Part shown: one piece after another, positions 32,908 through 45,669 of the stretch
How the letters are laid out: each line of letters starts with the position of its first letter
Position numbering within the stretch: position 1 is the first letter of the stretch
Assembly (NCBI RefSeq): GCF_041956535.1
Contig: NW_027192207.1
Coordinates: 591,374-655,373 of the forward strand
Source: Calcarisporiella thermophila CBS 279.70
Taxonomy: Eukaryota; Calcarisporiellomycota
Direction of reading: 5' to 3'
DNA: 64,000 nt
Notes under the pieces: generated by a model
What the model saw: only the letters and a program-made list of their open reading frames with translations
Database searches by the model: none
What the model was told of the DNA's origin: nothing
Translations under genes and position numbers: made by a program

Positions 32908-35900
32908 TTAAATGTTTGGTGTGCTGGGTAAACTTGACCTTGGCACACGTGGCTCTAGCTCTAATGATCGATCATAGAGGAACTAGAAGACAAGATAGAT
33001 CTAGCTTTAGACATATCCTATCACCATGAAAATGTAATTAAATTCTTACATCATCGCTCCATAACTGTAAAGCGGCAATTGTCTTGATAATCTCAGGTTC
33101 AAGTTTGATATGCGTATATGGACTACGTTCGAAAAAGCTACCGTTATTTTTTTTCCTCCTATACGTTGCTGCAAACTACCTACCTTCGTTGAAATCTTCT
33201 TACTGTGCCAAATATCGTGTCTCCCATTAGTTGAAATTTCTTCCAGTGGATATTTGGTCCTTCCTTGAAATCAGGATTTCCTTCTGCAATGCTCACCAAA
33301 TCTTTTAAATGGACGCCCCTATTGTACAAAGTTAATAACTTAATGTTGATGCATTTCCCAAAACAGAATTTACAAGTAAGGAACGCAAGGAGCCGTTGAC
33401 CCTTTAAGTGCTAATCTGTAGTTTTGATAGGATCGATCTGAGGACATAAGGGTAACCAGCCCTTGATATTTCTGGTAGATTGGCCGCTGACGAACGACGG
33501 CAAAAGTCTGCGTTAACCTCCCTACTGGACCATTGTTGAGAGCGGCGAGCACGGCGGTAAGGGTGTTAAAATTGTTGAGCTCGCGAAGAGACTGAGCGAT
33601 TTGCATGAACTTTTCCAGAGTTCTCGCACGTTGTTTTAACTTAGGTTGTGAAAGGACCATAGTTGCCGTCCTAAAATGAAATCATAAGAACAATAGTTAA
33701 CAAGATTAACAAATATTTTGCATATATACCATGCGGATACAAAATTAAAATGCGAACTACAGGACGAAACGTTGGGTATCATTGAGCGAGATATTCTTTT
33801 TTGGTCTTTTTCCCCTGACCCCATTACTTGCTGTATCATATCACGCGGCTATGAATAGTTCTAGATTAATATTATTTTAGCCATTTTACTGAGAAATGAG
33901 GTCTTACTTTAATTTTTCGAAAGAGTTCAAACTCGATCCATGTCAATTGAGAAGCAATTTCCATTGCAGATAATTCTAGAATGCTTTGAAAAGGATCAGG
34001 ATTAACTATCGCGCTGAATGCCTTGCGATTTGCAGTGAGGCTAACGAAACTTGGTCGACGAGATATGCGAAGCGTGCTGCTCGATTCGCTGGTAGGCAAT
34101 GATCCTCTACGCTTGTTTGAGACAAACCCTGATGGTGGGAGTGGAAGAATCAAGGCTAATATTGTAGCATCTCCCCCTGCGAACTTCGGGGATTGCAGTG
34201 AGGAAGAGGAGGCGCCAGCAAATTTGTGATTTTCGTCATTTCTCTCGATGATACCGCTTTGCATACTCGTGGTTGAATAGGAAGAAGCGGTTGAGAACTT
34301 ACGATGGGCCACATATTCCGAGTTGATTGATGAAGGGACCTGCCGAGATAGAGGAGGGGTTGTGTTTTTTGTTAAAGGTGTTCCATCTGGAGTAATCCCC
34401 GAGAGTAGGCCCTCTCCAAGATGAAATGTTGGAGTAATTTGGATCCGATCTGATATCATTGCATAGATCTCTGCTGGAAGATCCGAAACGGGTAATTTTT
34501 CGCCTGCTATGCCAGAAATGGTTGTAGGAGATATATAGCCACTATCTTTTCTTAGCGAAGTGATGTGTGTGAACTCTTCCTCAGAAATGGCCGACGATGA
34601 AGATTGAGTGGAGGAGCGCAAGTTGTTTGAATAATCTGTTAAACCCCAACAGTTATCTAGATCTCGTTCACAAGGCTCCTTGATTATCAAGGGTGCTAGA
34701 ATATCACAAAGCGGTTGCGTGTACTCATTTGCGGAGAGGTATTCGAGAAATATATGGAGTTTTTTACGGGTATCAGCGTGTATAAAATCATTCCAGTAAT
34801 CGAGCACCCATTCAGCAATCACGTCCGTGATTCTATTACAGTTATCGTGGTCAAGTCATCTATCTCCAGAGTTTTACTTATCTGTGTCACTCACCTTTTT
34901 TGTACCGGGGTTACGAAGTACGACCGATCATCACATTCCTGATGAAAACGGTCGATAAGATGCGTTAACAGCTCTAGTGGCCGCATAAATCGCCGATAAG
35001 ACATCAGAAAAGTGGAGCAGAAGAGATCATCTAGATATAATAAATAAAAAGTCTAAGCTCTCCAAGCAAAATCTAAAATATAGTGACGGATTACCTTTAT
35101 CCATATCGACGTTCACTAGTCGATCAATCAACTCCCCGATTGTCTGTCCGCCGGCACTCGATTCACTAAATAAAAATTTTAGCTTTTGTAGGACTAAATA
35201 TTTCATTCTTCACAAAATATGCTGCATACTTGCTATCTTTAGATCCTCTTCGTCCTTTAACAACAGGGGGCTCTAAATTATCTTGTAGGTTTTCTTCGTG
35301 AGGATCGGGAGGTGGCCATTTGCAGGGATATACCGCATGAACCGTAAAATCTGAACCTCTTCTTCTGAAACTGTAAGAATTGGGCAACAGTTCAGTTTCT
35401 TCGTCAAAATGATTTAACAAGTTGGAAGTCGAAGATGCATGAGGACAGGTGCGGGCGCTGTGCTTAAGGGTCGGGTGAAGACTTTGGCTATGGTTGATTT
35501 GCCGTTTTCCACTTTCTGCACTAGCCACTTGCGCTCGGGAATTGAGTGAGTGAATAATTAGAGGAGGTTTCACTTTCAATTTTGAATCTTTATAACTCTC
35601 CGGGTTCGGAGCATTGGACATCGTATCGGCTGATTCGACTGAAAGCTTAGCTGTAAGATAATGGAAAACGTTAGCGCGCCTTTATAAAATATGGCTCTAA
35701 AGAAGCTAAATTTACTTGAATGAGAGAGAACCGAAGTTATCAGCGAAACGAACAATTCTCGTATACTCCATAGTCCTTTGTTGCTATTTGCATCCACTTC
35801 CTTATAAGAAATTGCAAACGTTGAAGCTAATTTAGGGCCCATCTTTGTATCAACTTGTCGCTTCCGCGAAAATCCATCTGATTTACACCCTACGAGAACA

Positions 35901-36575
35901 ATTGGAATTCCGAGATCCTTTAAAATATCTGTTGAAGAAAATTTAATACTGCACTTGCCAAGTTCATAAATATAATGCTTACAAAGTGTCCTGTATATCC
36001 CGTGAGTTGAATCCCGTAAATTCAAGTCAAAGCATACTATTATTCCATGAGCCGATTCTACTTCCTATAGGTGATAATAAAATTTGCAGCTCTGCATTAA
36101 GGTAAAAAAAAAAACGACATAAAAATTACCTTCCACCTATCTAATGGATAAATGCTGTCTTTTTCATCCTCCTCAACAAACCCTTCACCCAACTCTAAGA
36201 TTTTTATGTTGTGCTTTACGTTATTTTTAGCGTAGTAGCAGGCATGATATGCTGCATTACTGGCACTATCATCTTGCGGCCGATATTCTTTCGCATCATC
36301 CAACCCCAATCGGATAAGCGTTGACTAGAATAGAAAAACTGAGCATAAAATCTCAATGATTATAATAAAATGTCAAATGTACCTTTCCAACTCCCTTTCT
36401 TCCAAGTACTGCGATAATGATTGATGATTTTCCATCTTGAACATATGGTTGACTTTTTCTAGTTAGTATAACCGCAGGACATGACTATATATTAAGACAC
36501 TATTTAGTTATATGCAGAAATTCAGAGAAGAGAAGACAACATCACCATCTTCCGAAATGAATCTCCTTTAGACAT
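32908..36575 (-). CDS. RasGEF with N-terminal degenerate Ras-like GTPase domain
   Basis: Thirteen or so exons join in consistent phases. Residues about 25-190 form a P-loop domain: G1 GRKGVGKST, G3 position reads LELGEG instead of DxxG, G4 reads GCKSD instead of NKxD, and IPIVLVGCKSDG matches a Ras beta-strand. After a Ser-rich linker come the REM (RasGEF_N) domain starting GGQTIGELIDRL and FCSTFLMSYRRFMRPLELL, a long Ser-rich insert, then the Cdc25 catalytic domain: MEIASQLTWIEFELFRKI, KPRDMIQQ, IAQSLRELNNFNTLTAVLAALN and NPDFKEGPNIHWKKFQLM. The GEF part should activate Ras/Rap GTPases. The altered G3/G4 suggest the fused domain binds nucleotide weakly or is structural. Stop at 32908 after PSTPNI. 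Confidence 0.87.
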
Positions 36576-37113
36576 CACTGGCAACTGATTTGTAGAAATA
36601 AGTGGTGGGACGGTGAATGATTCCGTTGAGATTGCCTTGCGAAGTTGGGGAGTGTGGTATTCATGCTTTTTAAACCACATGGCTTATATACCCGCTTCGA
36701 AAACACTCAGCCTGTTCACTGGGACGCCTAATTTTACTTCCGTTTACTACAAATCAAATAGGCTTGAACTTCTTAGAAGTAGATATGCGCAATCATGAGC
36801 GAGTTTGATAGAATAACATGTAATGCCGAGGGGTGTTATGTGCACGTCAATGGCAAAATAGATTACGTGATGCAAGCGGGATTGGAATGAAGTCAGCCCG
36901 GATGAGGATCCAAAGGCTCAAGCTACCAACAAACCAAACAAGAATAAAAGAAAAAACAGAGAACTGACTGAGCTGAATATAATGGGATTTTCATTAGTCC
37001 CATTTTGGAAGATAAAGTCATTATTAATTTTTATTTATTTATATTTTTTTCCCATAAGAAATCCCAACTAAAAAAAGAAGATATTTGCAGCCCCCTTCTT
37101 GACCAAGCAGTGG
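36576..37113. other. Intergenic region, no gene seen
   Basis: Upstream of the RasGEF gene and 3' of UBA2. A 61-codon + frame at 36613 has no recognisable features. Confidence 0.6.
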
Positions 37114-39557
37114 CTAGTTCAGCACGACCAGCTCCTCATCGTCCAGTAATATGATCCCGTTCCTTTCCACGCCAATATCCTGTCGCGCTTTCTTTGCCGA
37201 GCTCCCTTCTTCCTTAACATCGTCACGCTCCTCATCAGCCTCCCGCTTCCGTTTACTCTGTAACGATTGTGGCTTTCGCTCGCCAGTTACCTCCAATGAA
37301 ATCTGTGGATCCCCAAGACTATCTTCATGTCTATTCATCTCCCCATTAGTTCCATTGCGTAAATTTGAAACTGCAAGTTTCACCTACTTTTGTAATATTG
37401 AGAGAATAATGGGCGTCTGTGCATATTCACCCTCGCTTTCGTCATCTCGCGTGATACTGAGCATCTTGCCATCTGTGATGGCAAGCGATTCAAGCGTGCG
37501 ATCAAGGTTATCATCAAATTCAATATCATAGAGAATGCTAAGTGTTAAAGGATTAGATCAAAGAAACATAATGATTCGACTTGTAGAGTCATACCGATCT
37601 CTTTCGGCAACGATTACTTCATATCCCGTTTTAAATTCTTGATCAATCCCCTTTATTACACTTCGTAAAGTGGCTTTCGATACGTCTGTGCGCAGGATGC
37701 AGTAATGGTTATTACAAACTCGACATTCTGGGTTGGGGGGTGCAAGAGGCTCCGTTACAAAGAGTTTGGGAGCAACTTGACGAAGGTATATCTATCGGCA
37801 GAGATTTTAAAACCAGTTGAAAGCAAAGGAGTAGTATTTTTCTTGTTACCGTTTTGCAGTCACCCAACCTTCCATCCAACACTTTAAAAGCTTGCATCAC
37901 CAACATTCCAGCAATGACCGCGTTTGTTGTGGCAATCGCAGGGATAATGTTTCCGGCCATTTCTTATTGAGATGACATATAAGAACAAAGTCTAGTAGAG
38001 ATACACGGTGCAAAAAATCAGCCTTACCCTTGACTTGGAAACGTGATTTTTTCTCGATTCCAAATATGTGTGCTCGTAAATTCGAAGTGGCCGTAACGAA
38101 ATCCAATGCATCGTCATCATCTTTATCGAAAGACAAATGAGTAATTTGCTCTGAAGATTGTGTATCTATAACCCGTTTGCTTAATCGCTGAATGCTATTG
38201 ATTTATATCGAAGTAGGCCGAAAATATAATTTGTAAGCATATAATAATGAATATTACCTGTCCACAAACATAGCAAAGTTTTCCTCCAAACTCCAAACTC
38301 GATGATCACGTCCAATAGTAGTACCACTATTATTCACACCTCCATTTTCTGTAAGTGTGTTTTTCTGGTCAAACTCTGTAAAAGTTAGAGGGATGGGAGC
38401 GCGTCGATTTTTCCACATATCTTCCATAGAAAGAAGACGGTGGATATCTCTATTGAAAACCTACAGATATGCTAATATTAGCACCGTGCGTAATAATAAT
38501 GCAAGAAAAGAGAGCTGCAACCTTCTCAAATACCAATCGACAATAATTATCTGACCCAACAGAGCTTCGTATATTCCTTAGCTCCTCTGACTCTCGCCTT
38601 AAATTCTCAATTTCCTTCGCATTATCTGGATTTTCATGCTTCTCTTTTTCAAGTGCCATATCTTCATCTTCTTCTGGTTCGTCGAAAAGCTGGCTAAAAT
38701 TCAAGACCAAGTTTAGGGAGTATTATTAAAATCATGTTGCCTCGAGCAATATACCTGAAAAGATAGCTTTTTGCCCATACGATACAGTGTATTGGTGCAC
38801 TGGGTGTACTACGGATAGTACACACTGGGTAGCTTTTGATAATTGGCTTTGGTTGACAATCATAGCATTCTGTTCGACCCATTTGGATGGCAGTAACCTG
38901 GCCCAGATAACCTGTGGTACCAGATTCAAGAAGAGGAACATTAGCTGCAAGACACATCTGATTCACATGGCGCCGAGCATCTATTGTTTTAAATTAGTAT
39001 TCGAATGACCTAAAATAAAACAAAAAATATCCCTTACCTAAATTGTCGAGCCCGTTCATGACAATATCAAATCTCTTGAACCACTCAACATTAAATTTTG
39101 CATCCTTTATATTTGCATGATGAGCTATAATCTCAACTGAAGGATTGAATCTCAAAGCAGATTCTCTGGCCACCTATGATTAGAGAATTAGCAGTTTTGT
39201 GAAAAGTATTACATCTTTGGAATATTACTTGGGCTTTAGATTTTTTTATATGCTGCTTCTGAAAGAGAAATTGTCGATTCAAATTCGATAGATCTATTGT
39301 GTCTAAATCCACCTACCCAATGGCGATAAAAATGAAGAATTTAAAAATATAAGAGGAAAGTGTATCGGGACTAATCTGCATAATGTAATTACCACTTCAA
39401 TGCTTCTAAATCCTGAAAGCACTAAGTTCTTGAGAAGCTCACAGCCAATCCCACCCGCTCCAACTAGTAGCACATGGCTATTGGATACTCTATTATAAAG
39501 CGAATGCCCAAGAAGAGCCTGTGTATGTTTGTCGCGTTTCATCTTTGCAATGATCAT
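37114..39557 (-). CDS. UBA2: SUMO-activating enzyme E1 catalytic subunit Uba2
   Basis: With Aos1 it adenylates SUMO and carries it as a thioester before transfer to Ubc9; acts in the nucleus. About nine exons. ATP-binding [22 protein letters not shown], then [42 protein letters not shown], zinc ligands in ECYDCQPKP, the catalytic Cys in [21 protein letters not shown], and later [20 protein letters not shown] and [22 protein letters not shown] second Cys pair (PECRVC) completes the zinc site, followed by a ubiquitin-fold domain. The C-terminus is acidic/basic with KRKREADEE and ends DDEELVVLN, similar to the SUMO-binding tail of the family. Starts at 39557 and 39542 are both possible. Confidence 0.94.
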
Positions 39558-39681
39558 AACTTAATATCTTTCAACTTTGAAATATAGAGTGACTGCTCGT
39601 GGCTTTAAAATATATATTTCATTTTTGATCAATTAAGGGGGAAATATTACAGAGATAAAATACGTTACGTTAATAAGAAAG

Positions 39682-41998
39682 TTAAGTCAATTTTGAAAAA
39701 ATGGTTATCTTTGAATCAGAGTCTTTTTCTTGTTTCTCTCTTGCCTTAGCTTTGATACCTTCAATAATCTCTTTTACAGCGGTTCGATCGAGATCATCTC
39801 GTTTAGAAAGTAGCTCTTCCACATAAGACACTGGAACATCCGGGTATGATTTACGAAGTGCGTAATAGTCTAGATAGATCATTTTTCGCGAACTGCCTAC
39901 AAGGGTGTATACTTTCTCAATCGCATCAAAATGTGGCTCCAGCTCTCGTGCTGGGAGATATTGCGCGAAGAAGTTGAAAGCTGCCCTTACGTCGCTTTTA
40001 ATACGGTCCAAACAGGTCGGCATTCTGAGTTTAGCTTGCTTGCCACGCATCGCTTCAAGGTATGTTATGAGAAACCGTTCTAAAATTCTATCTGTTAGCT
40101 TTCCGAAAAGATACTCGTTCATATGCCTCCGAAAATCATTAAAATAATCTTTGAGAGTTTCCACTACTAAGAGCATTAGTTCTTCCTCGTACCACCGTTT
40201 CGCGAACAGTTGTCCAGATACCGGCTTGATATCATTGAAAACGACATCGATTAATAAGCCGATTGCCAATTGTGCCACCTCAAGGAAACCATCCATTGAT
40301 GCATTAAGTTTATCTTCAATCTGCTCCAAATACGATCTGTCAAGCATTGGGTGAAGGCGTTTCAAAATGGCTTCAGAGAAATCAGCACTTCGCACTTGGT
40401 CGTTCGCGAGTGCAATTGCATAATCAACAAATCCTGGAACTTGAGCGTCCTTAGGAAGTTCGATTAGTTTTCGATATTCGGATTGCAGAAGCTCCTTCCA
40501 TAGTTTCTGGCTCTGGGTCATTGCTTCCTGACACTCGTTCACTATCTTGAAAAGTAGCGGCCCTTGATTTGATTCAGATACAATGTCAATTTGTTGATTT
40601 ACCATCTGGAACATAATAACAGAGCCCTGCATTGTGTAGCGGCCATCTGTATCCACTTCTGGTGAATTTTTACGCTCTGTGAACTCAGAAGTCTCTGTGT
40701 TCATCAGATTGGTTATCCATTCATCCAACTTCTGTCGTACTAATTTAACATAGTCATCGAGCAAATCGCCATCCTTGCCATCAAGTAGACGAGGTTCAAG
40801 TAGTTCTTCTGTCACCCCAAGTTGTACGTTCATTGTATCGTAATATTCCCGGACCCACTGCAATATCCGCAAAACCACGCCTCCTTCCGGATCTTGCTGA
40901 AGGATTCGACCAAGCATGTCATGGGCGTGGCGGTGGTATTCAAGTACGAAAAACGGAAATATCTTATATTTTTTAGGAAACCGAGGAACAAGCTCATCAA
41001 ACACTAGTGCGAGATCTTCAAATATGAAGCCAGTATCATCGAGAGCACCCGCTAAGTCATCCCGGTGCTTTTCAAAGTGGACTTCAAACTTTTCAGAGAG
41101 AGATTCATGCAATGTGTCGAAAAACTGTACACGATATGACTTAATTGTGCGTGGGCTGCCTTGGGAGAAGCTCCACTTTACGCCCGTGGCTGATGCGAGT
41201 TTTTCATTTTCAAAGCGTGTTCTTTCAGTAGCTTGAGCTTTTTCATCAGCATTCTCTTCTATTTCGATTATCTTTGCAAGACATACTATAGTATTGTGTT
41301 GTTGATTTCTAGCAAGTTCTAGGAGGTTACGCGTAAGATTCCAGATATGTCGAGTAAAATCTTTGGAGAATTCGTCTAATCGTCGAAAATATTGCTGAAG
41401 AGTTACAACTACTTCCTGCGAAGACGAAGCTCGAGCCCTATGCAGAGTCATGTCGCGAAATTCTTCGAGTTTGAATAATTGTTCATGAATAATGAGTAAG
41501 TCCTCTGTGGACTTAAGCGGATCACTTCGCTCCCTATCGAAAAGTGTTTGTATCTTGTCCATCTTCAGATAGAATTCTTGTAGGCTTTGGGCTACTTCCT
41601 GCGTAGCGGCAAAATTTTGATGAATGCGAGAAATCTATTTTTAAAGCTGAGATATAATTCAGGATAAAGATCTAAAAGACGTGGTAAGTTACCTGATTTA
41701 TCTGAGGGTAATTCTTGATCATTCTCTGAGTCTCAACACAAATGCGATCAATCATCTGCATGTTCTTTCTAATTTTTCGCATTTGGTCTGATGATGTATC
41801 TAGTACTTCAAGAGATTTTTGGGTGCTGTCGACATGTGATTGCACGCCCGCTTTTAATTGCGCATCGATCGACACCTTTTCTTTTGCAAATCTAGATCGA
41901 AGTGCCGTTAGCTTCGTGTTGAGATCATCAGGATGTCTTAGCAATTCTGCCAATCTATTGGCAGCCGCCTCCGTAGCCTCTATTGTTTCAGTTTCCAT
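39682..41998 (-). CDS. SEC6: Exocyst complex subunit Sec6 (EXOC3)
   Basis: Subunit of the exocyst, which tethers secretory vesicles to the plasma membrane at growing tips. Two exons (41693-41998 and 39682-41634) give 752 aa, in line with Sec6 from other species. The N-terminal coiled coil contains LRHPDDLNTKLTALRSRFA, close to the fungal Sec6 N-terminus; the body is all-helical with WVREYYDTMNVQLGV, VFNDIKPVSGQLFAKRWYE and a C-terminal ALRKSYPDVPVSYVEELLSKRDD. A single intron in a 2.3-kb gene contrasts with its intron-dense neighbours. The divergent MOCS2A gene starts 88 bp away. Confidence 0.9.
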
Positions 41999-42086
41999 TG
42001 CATTCCATCTCTCTTAAAATATAGCTCAGCTTTAGAGATTTCTGGTTTTATGAACTGTGCCACTTTTTTCCGTGCAGCTTTGGATT

Positions 42087-42440
42087 ATGTCAAATACCAA
42101 TAAAAAGGTAAGTGATAATATATATAAAATTTGAAATGATACTAAAAACATTTTCATTCTTTTCTATGTAAAATAGCAAATAACCGTGCTCTATTTTGCA
42201 GCAGCTCGTGATGCCACGGGACACAGCACTGAACCTATTGAGCTATCAATTCTAGGAGAGTCGCCAAATCTGGGCTCACTTAATGATCATCTCATTTCAA
42301 AGCATCCACTATTAAAACCAATCCTTGACAACTGTGTTTACGCTATAAACATGGAGTACATAGACAAGAAGGATGTTACTGAGAAGCAGCTGACGCCAGG
42401 GGATGAAATAGCCGTAATTCCTCCTGTTAGCGGCGGTTAA
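42087..42440 (+). CDS. MOCS2A: Molybdopterin synthase small subunit (MoaD/MOCS2A)
   Basis: Ubiquitin-fold sulfur carrier whose C-terminal Gly-Gly is thiocarboxylated and donates sulfur for molybdopterin formation. Exons 42087-42107 and 42177-42440 give 94 aa. Exon 1 codes only MSNTNKK; exon 2 opens QITVLYFAAARDATGHSTEPIEL, the beginning of the MoaD fold, and ends EIAVIPPVSGG with the diagnostic di-glycine directly before the stop. Length and end match the family. It indicates that this fungus makes molybdenum cofactor, for example for nitrate reductase or sulfite oxidase; these enzymes are not in the window. Confidence 0.93.
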
Positions 42441-42767
42441 CTTTAATATTAGATCTAATTAAGATTTGATATGCTACATTCTGGTTGCATTAATTTTTTT
42501 ACTACTATGTAATCGAAGATTAGAGACGGCACGAGTTTGTCTTACAGCTCATACTGTAGAGTATAAGCTGTTTTTATAAAAGATTTTAATTCTAAACACA
42601 TGTGTAGATATTCGCGACTCGAAATAATCTACTCACTCAAAATTAAAGAAAGTGGCTGAAATACTCTGAAATTTGTGACTTGAACTTTCGACAACAAAAT
42701 TTGCCGGGAGAAGCGTAAGAATGAACCTCCTCTTTTCCCATCCCACGGAAGCTTCGTTGAATTCATC
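42441..42767. other. Intergenic region upstream of ribosomal protein L11
   Basis: 3' flank of MOCS2A and promoter of uL5. AT-rich; no gene seen. Confidence 0.6.
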
Positions 42768-43554
42768 ATGGTAAGTATAACAGATACTTAGCCAAACTTC
42801 GGGTTAATGAACACTAGGATGGATGAATGAAAGGATAAACACATATCTGTGTTGGGGAATAGATTAGAATGGATGGATTGATATGAAAGAGATTTTATGA
42901 TCAATTATGCATTTTTAAGATGTAACTAATTGATCTATTACTAATTTGAACAGAGCACCGAAGACAAGAAGACTACTACCAGCAACCCTATGAAGGAGTT
43001 GCGGATTGAGAAGCTTGTCCTCAACATCTGTGTTGGCGAATCTGGTGACCGTTTGACCCGTGCTGCTAAGGTGCTCGAGCAGCTGACTGGCCAGCAGCCC
43101 GTATATTCTAAAGCTCGCTACACAGTTCGCACGTTCGGCATTCGTCGCAATGAAAAGATTGCTGTTCATGTGACTGTACGCGGTCCTAAAGCTGAGGAAA
43201 TTCTGGAACGCGGACTGAAAGTAAAGGAGTATGAGTTGCGCAACCGCAATTTCTCCGGTACTGGAAACTTTGGCTTCGGTATTCAGGAGCATATTGACTT
43301 GGGTATTAAATATGATCCATCAATTGGTATCTACGGTATGGACTTCTATGTCGTTATGGGCCGCCCTGGCCTTCGCGTCAGCCGGCGTAAGCGCTGTGTC
43401 CAGAAGATTGGTTTCCAGCACCGCGTCACGAAAGATGAGACCATCAAATGGTTCAAGCAACGGGTAAATATTATACTCTTATTTGCTCTTTCATGATATA
43501 CTTCTAATTTCTTTAAATCCTATCTAGTTTGACGGTATTGTTCTTAATAAGTAA
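42768..43554 (+). CDS. RPL11: 60S ribosomal protein L11 (uL5)
   Basis: Large-subunit ribosomal protein that contacts 5S rRNA. The first coding exon is only the ATG (42768-42770), directly followed by GTAAGT; exon 2 (42954-43463) starts [21 protein letters not shown] and exon 3 (43528-43554) encodes FDGIVLNK. The 179-aa product contains [40 protein letters not shown] and [15 protein letters not shown], all standard uL5/L11 signatures. The intron after ATG is 183 nt, relatively long here. Confidence 0.97.
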
Positions 43555-43757
43555 AAATATCACTCTTCCATCCTTTTGTCCTACTCCAAGCTGCCTTTTT
43601 CTTCCTCTGCTGTTTCATGTAAACCAGTGAAAATAAAGAATAATCTAGAACACAACATATCAATTTCATATGCTAAAACAATTATTCAGGACAAAATCGA
43701 TTATAAAAATCGAAAAAGTCATCGAAACCTTATATTGGCACAATTCCTTCTGTAACT

Positions 43758-45669
43758 ATGGTGCAAGAACTAGAGGTTAAAGATGATTCCATTTTGCTTA
43801 GTTACATGCTAAAGCGGATGCAAGAGATTATTCCGGAATGTAAGTCATGTGTTCCGATAACTGATAAAGCTTAAAGAAATATAATTCCACGTAAACAGAT
43901 GTAAACAATGGTCGAAATAGAACAAAGCCTGTTATAGACTATCATAAACCCGAAGAGCTCAAAAAGCTTATTGACCTTCATTTGCCCGATAATGGAATGG
44001 GAATCGAAGGTAGGCTCCATTACGAAGAGTATAGTTGATTACTAAGCAAAACTATAATATGATTCCCAGATTGTATGGATATTGTTGAGTTGGCTCTACA
44101 ATATAATCCCAACTCATGGAATCCCGCTTTTCTCGATAAGCTATATTCCGGCACGAATCCGATTGGAGTTATATCAGAATTACTGCTAGGAGTTAGTAAT
44201 GCAAATGCTCACGTCTACCATGTCTCCCCTGTTTTTACCCTTATGGAGATGGAGGTGACGAGAAATTTAGCTCATTTGTTTGGTCTAGGCGAGGTGAGCC
44301 TATAAAATGTCGAATAACATACAATTTCAATAATGTCATTTGTTTCAACCAAAGTCTGCTGGCGGTATTTTTTGTCCCGGTGGGTCTGCGTCAAATCAAC
44401 TTGCATTAATAACGGCCCGAAACTATCTTTTTCCGTGCATCAAGGATAAGGGCTATTTTCCGAAGCCGTATTTTCCGAACTCAAGATATGGACGCTTAGT
44501 GGCTTTTACGTCTGCGCATGGCCACTACAGCATTGTAAAGGCAGCGGTGATGATGGGGCTTGGAAAAGAAAGCGTGGTTGCCGTTCCTGTAGATCCTTTA
44601 ACGGGGAAAATGGATGCTGCAGAGCTCGGTGAGTTATACGAGATGTCATACCTGAAGATAGACTGTGCCACTCACACTTGCTGGCTGTTTGGTTAGAACG
44701 CTTGATAAAAGAGTCCATTAAGCGAAATGAAACGCCGTTTTTTGTCAATGCTACCTCGGGGACAACGGTTTTGGTAATTTCTGAGCCTATCGCCTCGGTA
44801 TTTTCATTTCCTAACTTAATTTAAAATAGGGCGCATTTGACCCGCTAAGAAGTATCTCATCAGTTTGCAAGAAATATGGCTGTTGGCTACATGTGGATGG
44901 TTCGTGGGGAGGTAGCGTCATCTTTTCTCCGAAACATAAGCATTTACTTGACGGATCAGAGCTAGTAAAACCCCTTAACTTGTAGATGCTCGTTCACGCG
45001 TTAACTGTGTGCTTTTGATTATAGGCTGATTCTATCACAATTAATGCTCATAAGCTACTTGGGGTCCCTCTTCAATGTTCCTGCGTAATTGCTAGGGATC
45101 GACAAATATTTTCGGCATCGAATTCTTTAAATGCAGAGTATCTGTTTCATGGCAATAGTTACGACTTGGGGGATGGTACTATCGGCTGCGGTAGAAGACC
45201 AGATGCGGTGAAATTTTTCCTAAGCTGGCGTTTTTATGGCAGCAACGGGTTTGCTGAACGCATAGAATTGGCTTTCACTCGGGCTCGCTATCTAAGCCAT
45301 CTTATCGAAAAAGCAGAACCGCAAGGCTTCTGCCTTGTAACGCAGCCACAGAGTCTTCAAGTATGCTTCTGGTATATACCCCCCCAACTGCAACTCCCTT
45401 CTGGCTTCGAGAAAATCGATCGAGCAAAATGGTCTTTTATTCTTACCCAGCTCACATGTGAAATCCATAGACGAATCCGACACTTTGGAGAGTTTATGAT
45501 AGACTATTCCCCGCTTCCACCACCTGCAGAGATTCCACCATTTTTCCGAGTAGTTATTAATCAGCCAAGTGTAACGGAGATCGTATTGGAAACTCTCGTC
45601 GAGCATATAAAACTAGTCGGCGATAACCTTGGAGAGCCTTTTTATGAGAAACTGCGGCATGATATATAA
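43758..45669 (+). CDS. PLP-dependent group II amino-acid decarboxylase (GAD/CSAD-like)
   Basis: Six or so exons begin MVQELEVKDDSILLSYM at 43758. The group II fold is clear: SNANAHVYHVSPVFTLMEMEVTRNL, GIFCPGGSASNQLAL, HGHYSIVKAAVMMGLG, FFVNATSGTTVLGAFDP, HVDGSWGGS and the PLP-lysine motif NAHKLLGVPLQCS. The later exon (from about 45026) continues YLFHGNSYDLGDGTIGCGRR and runs to 45669. The arrangement matches animal-type glutamate/cysteine-sulfinate/aspartate decarboxylases rather than the plant/bacterial GAD. GVPLQCS after the lysine favours a glutamate-decarboxylase-like active site, but the substrate cannot be fixed by reading alone. No transit peptide obvious. Confidence 0.9.
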
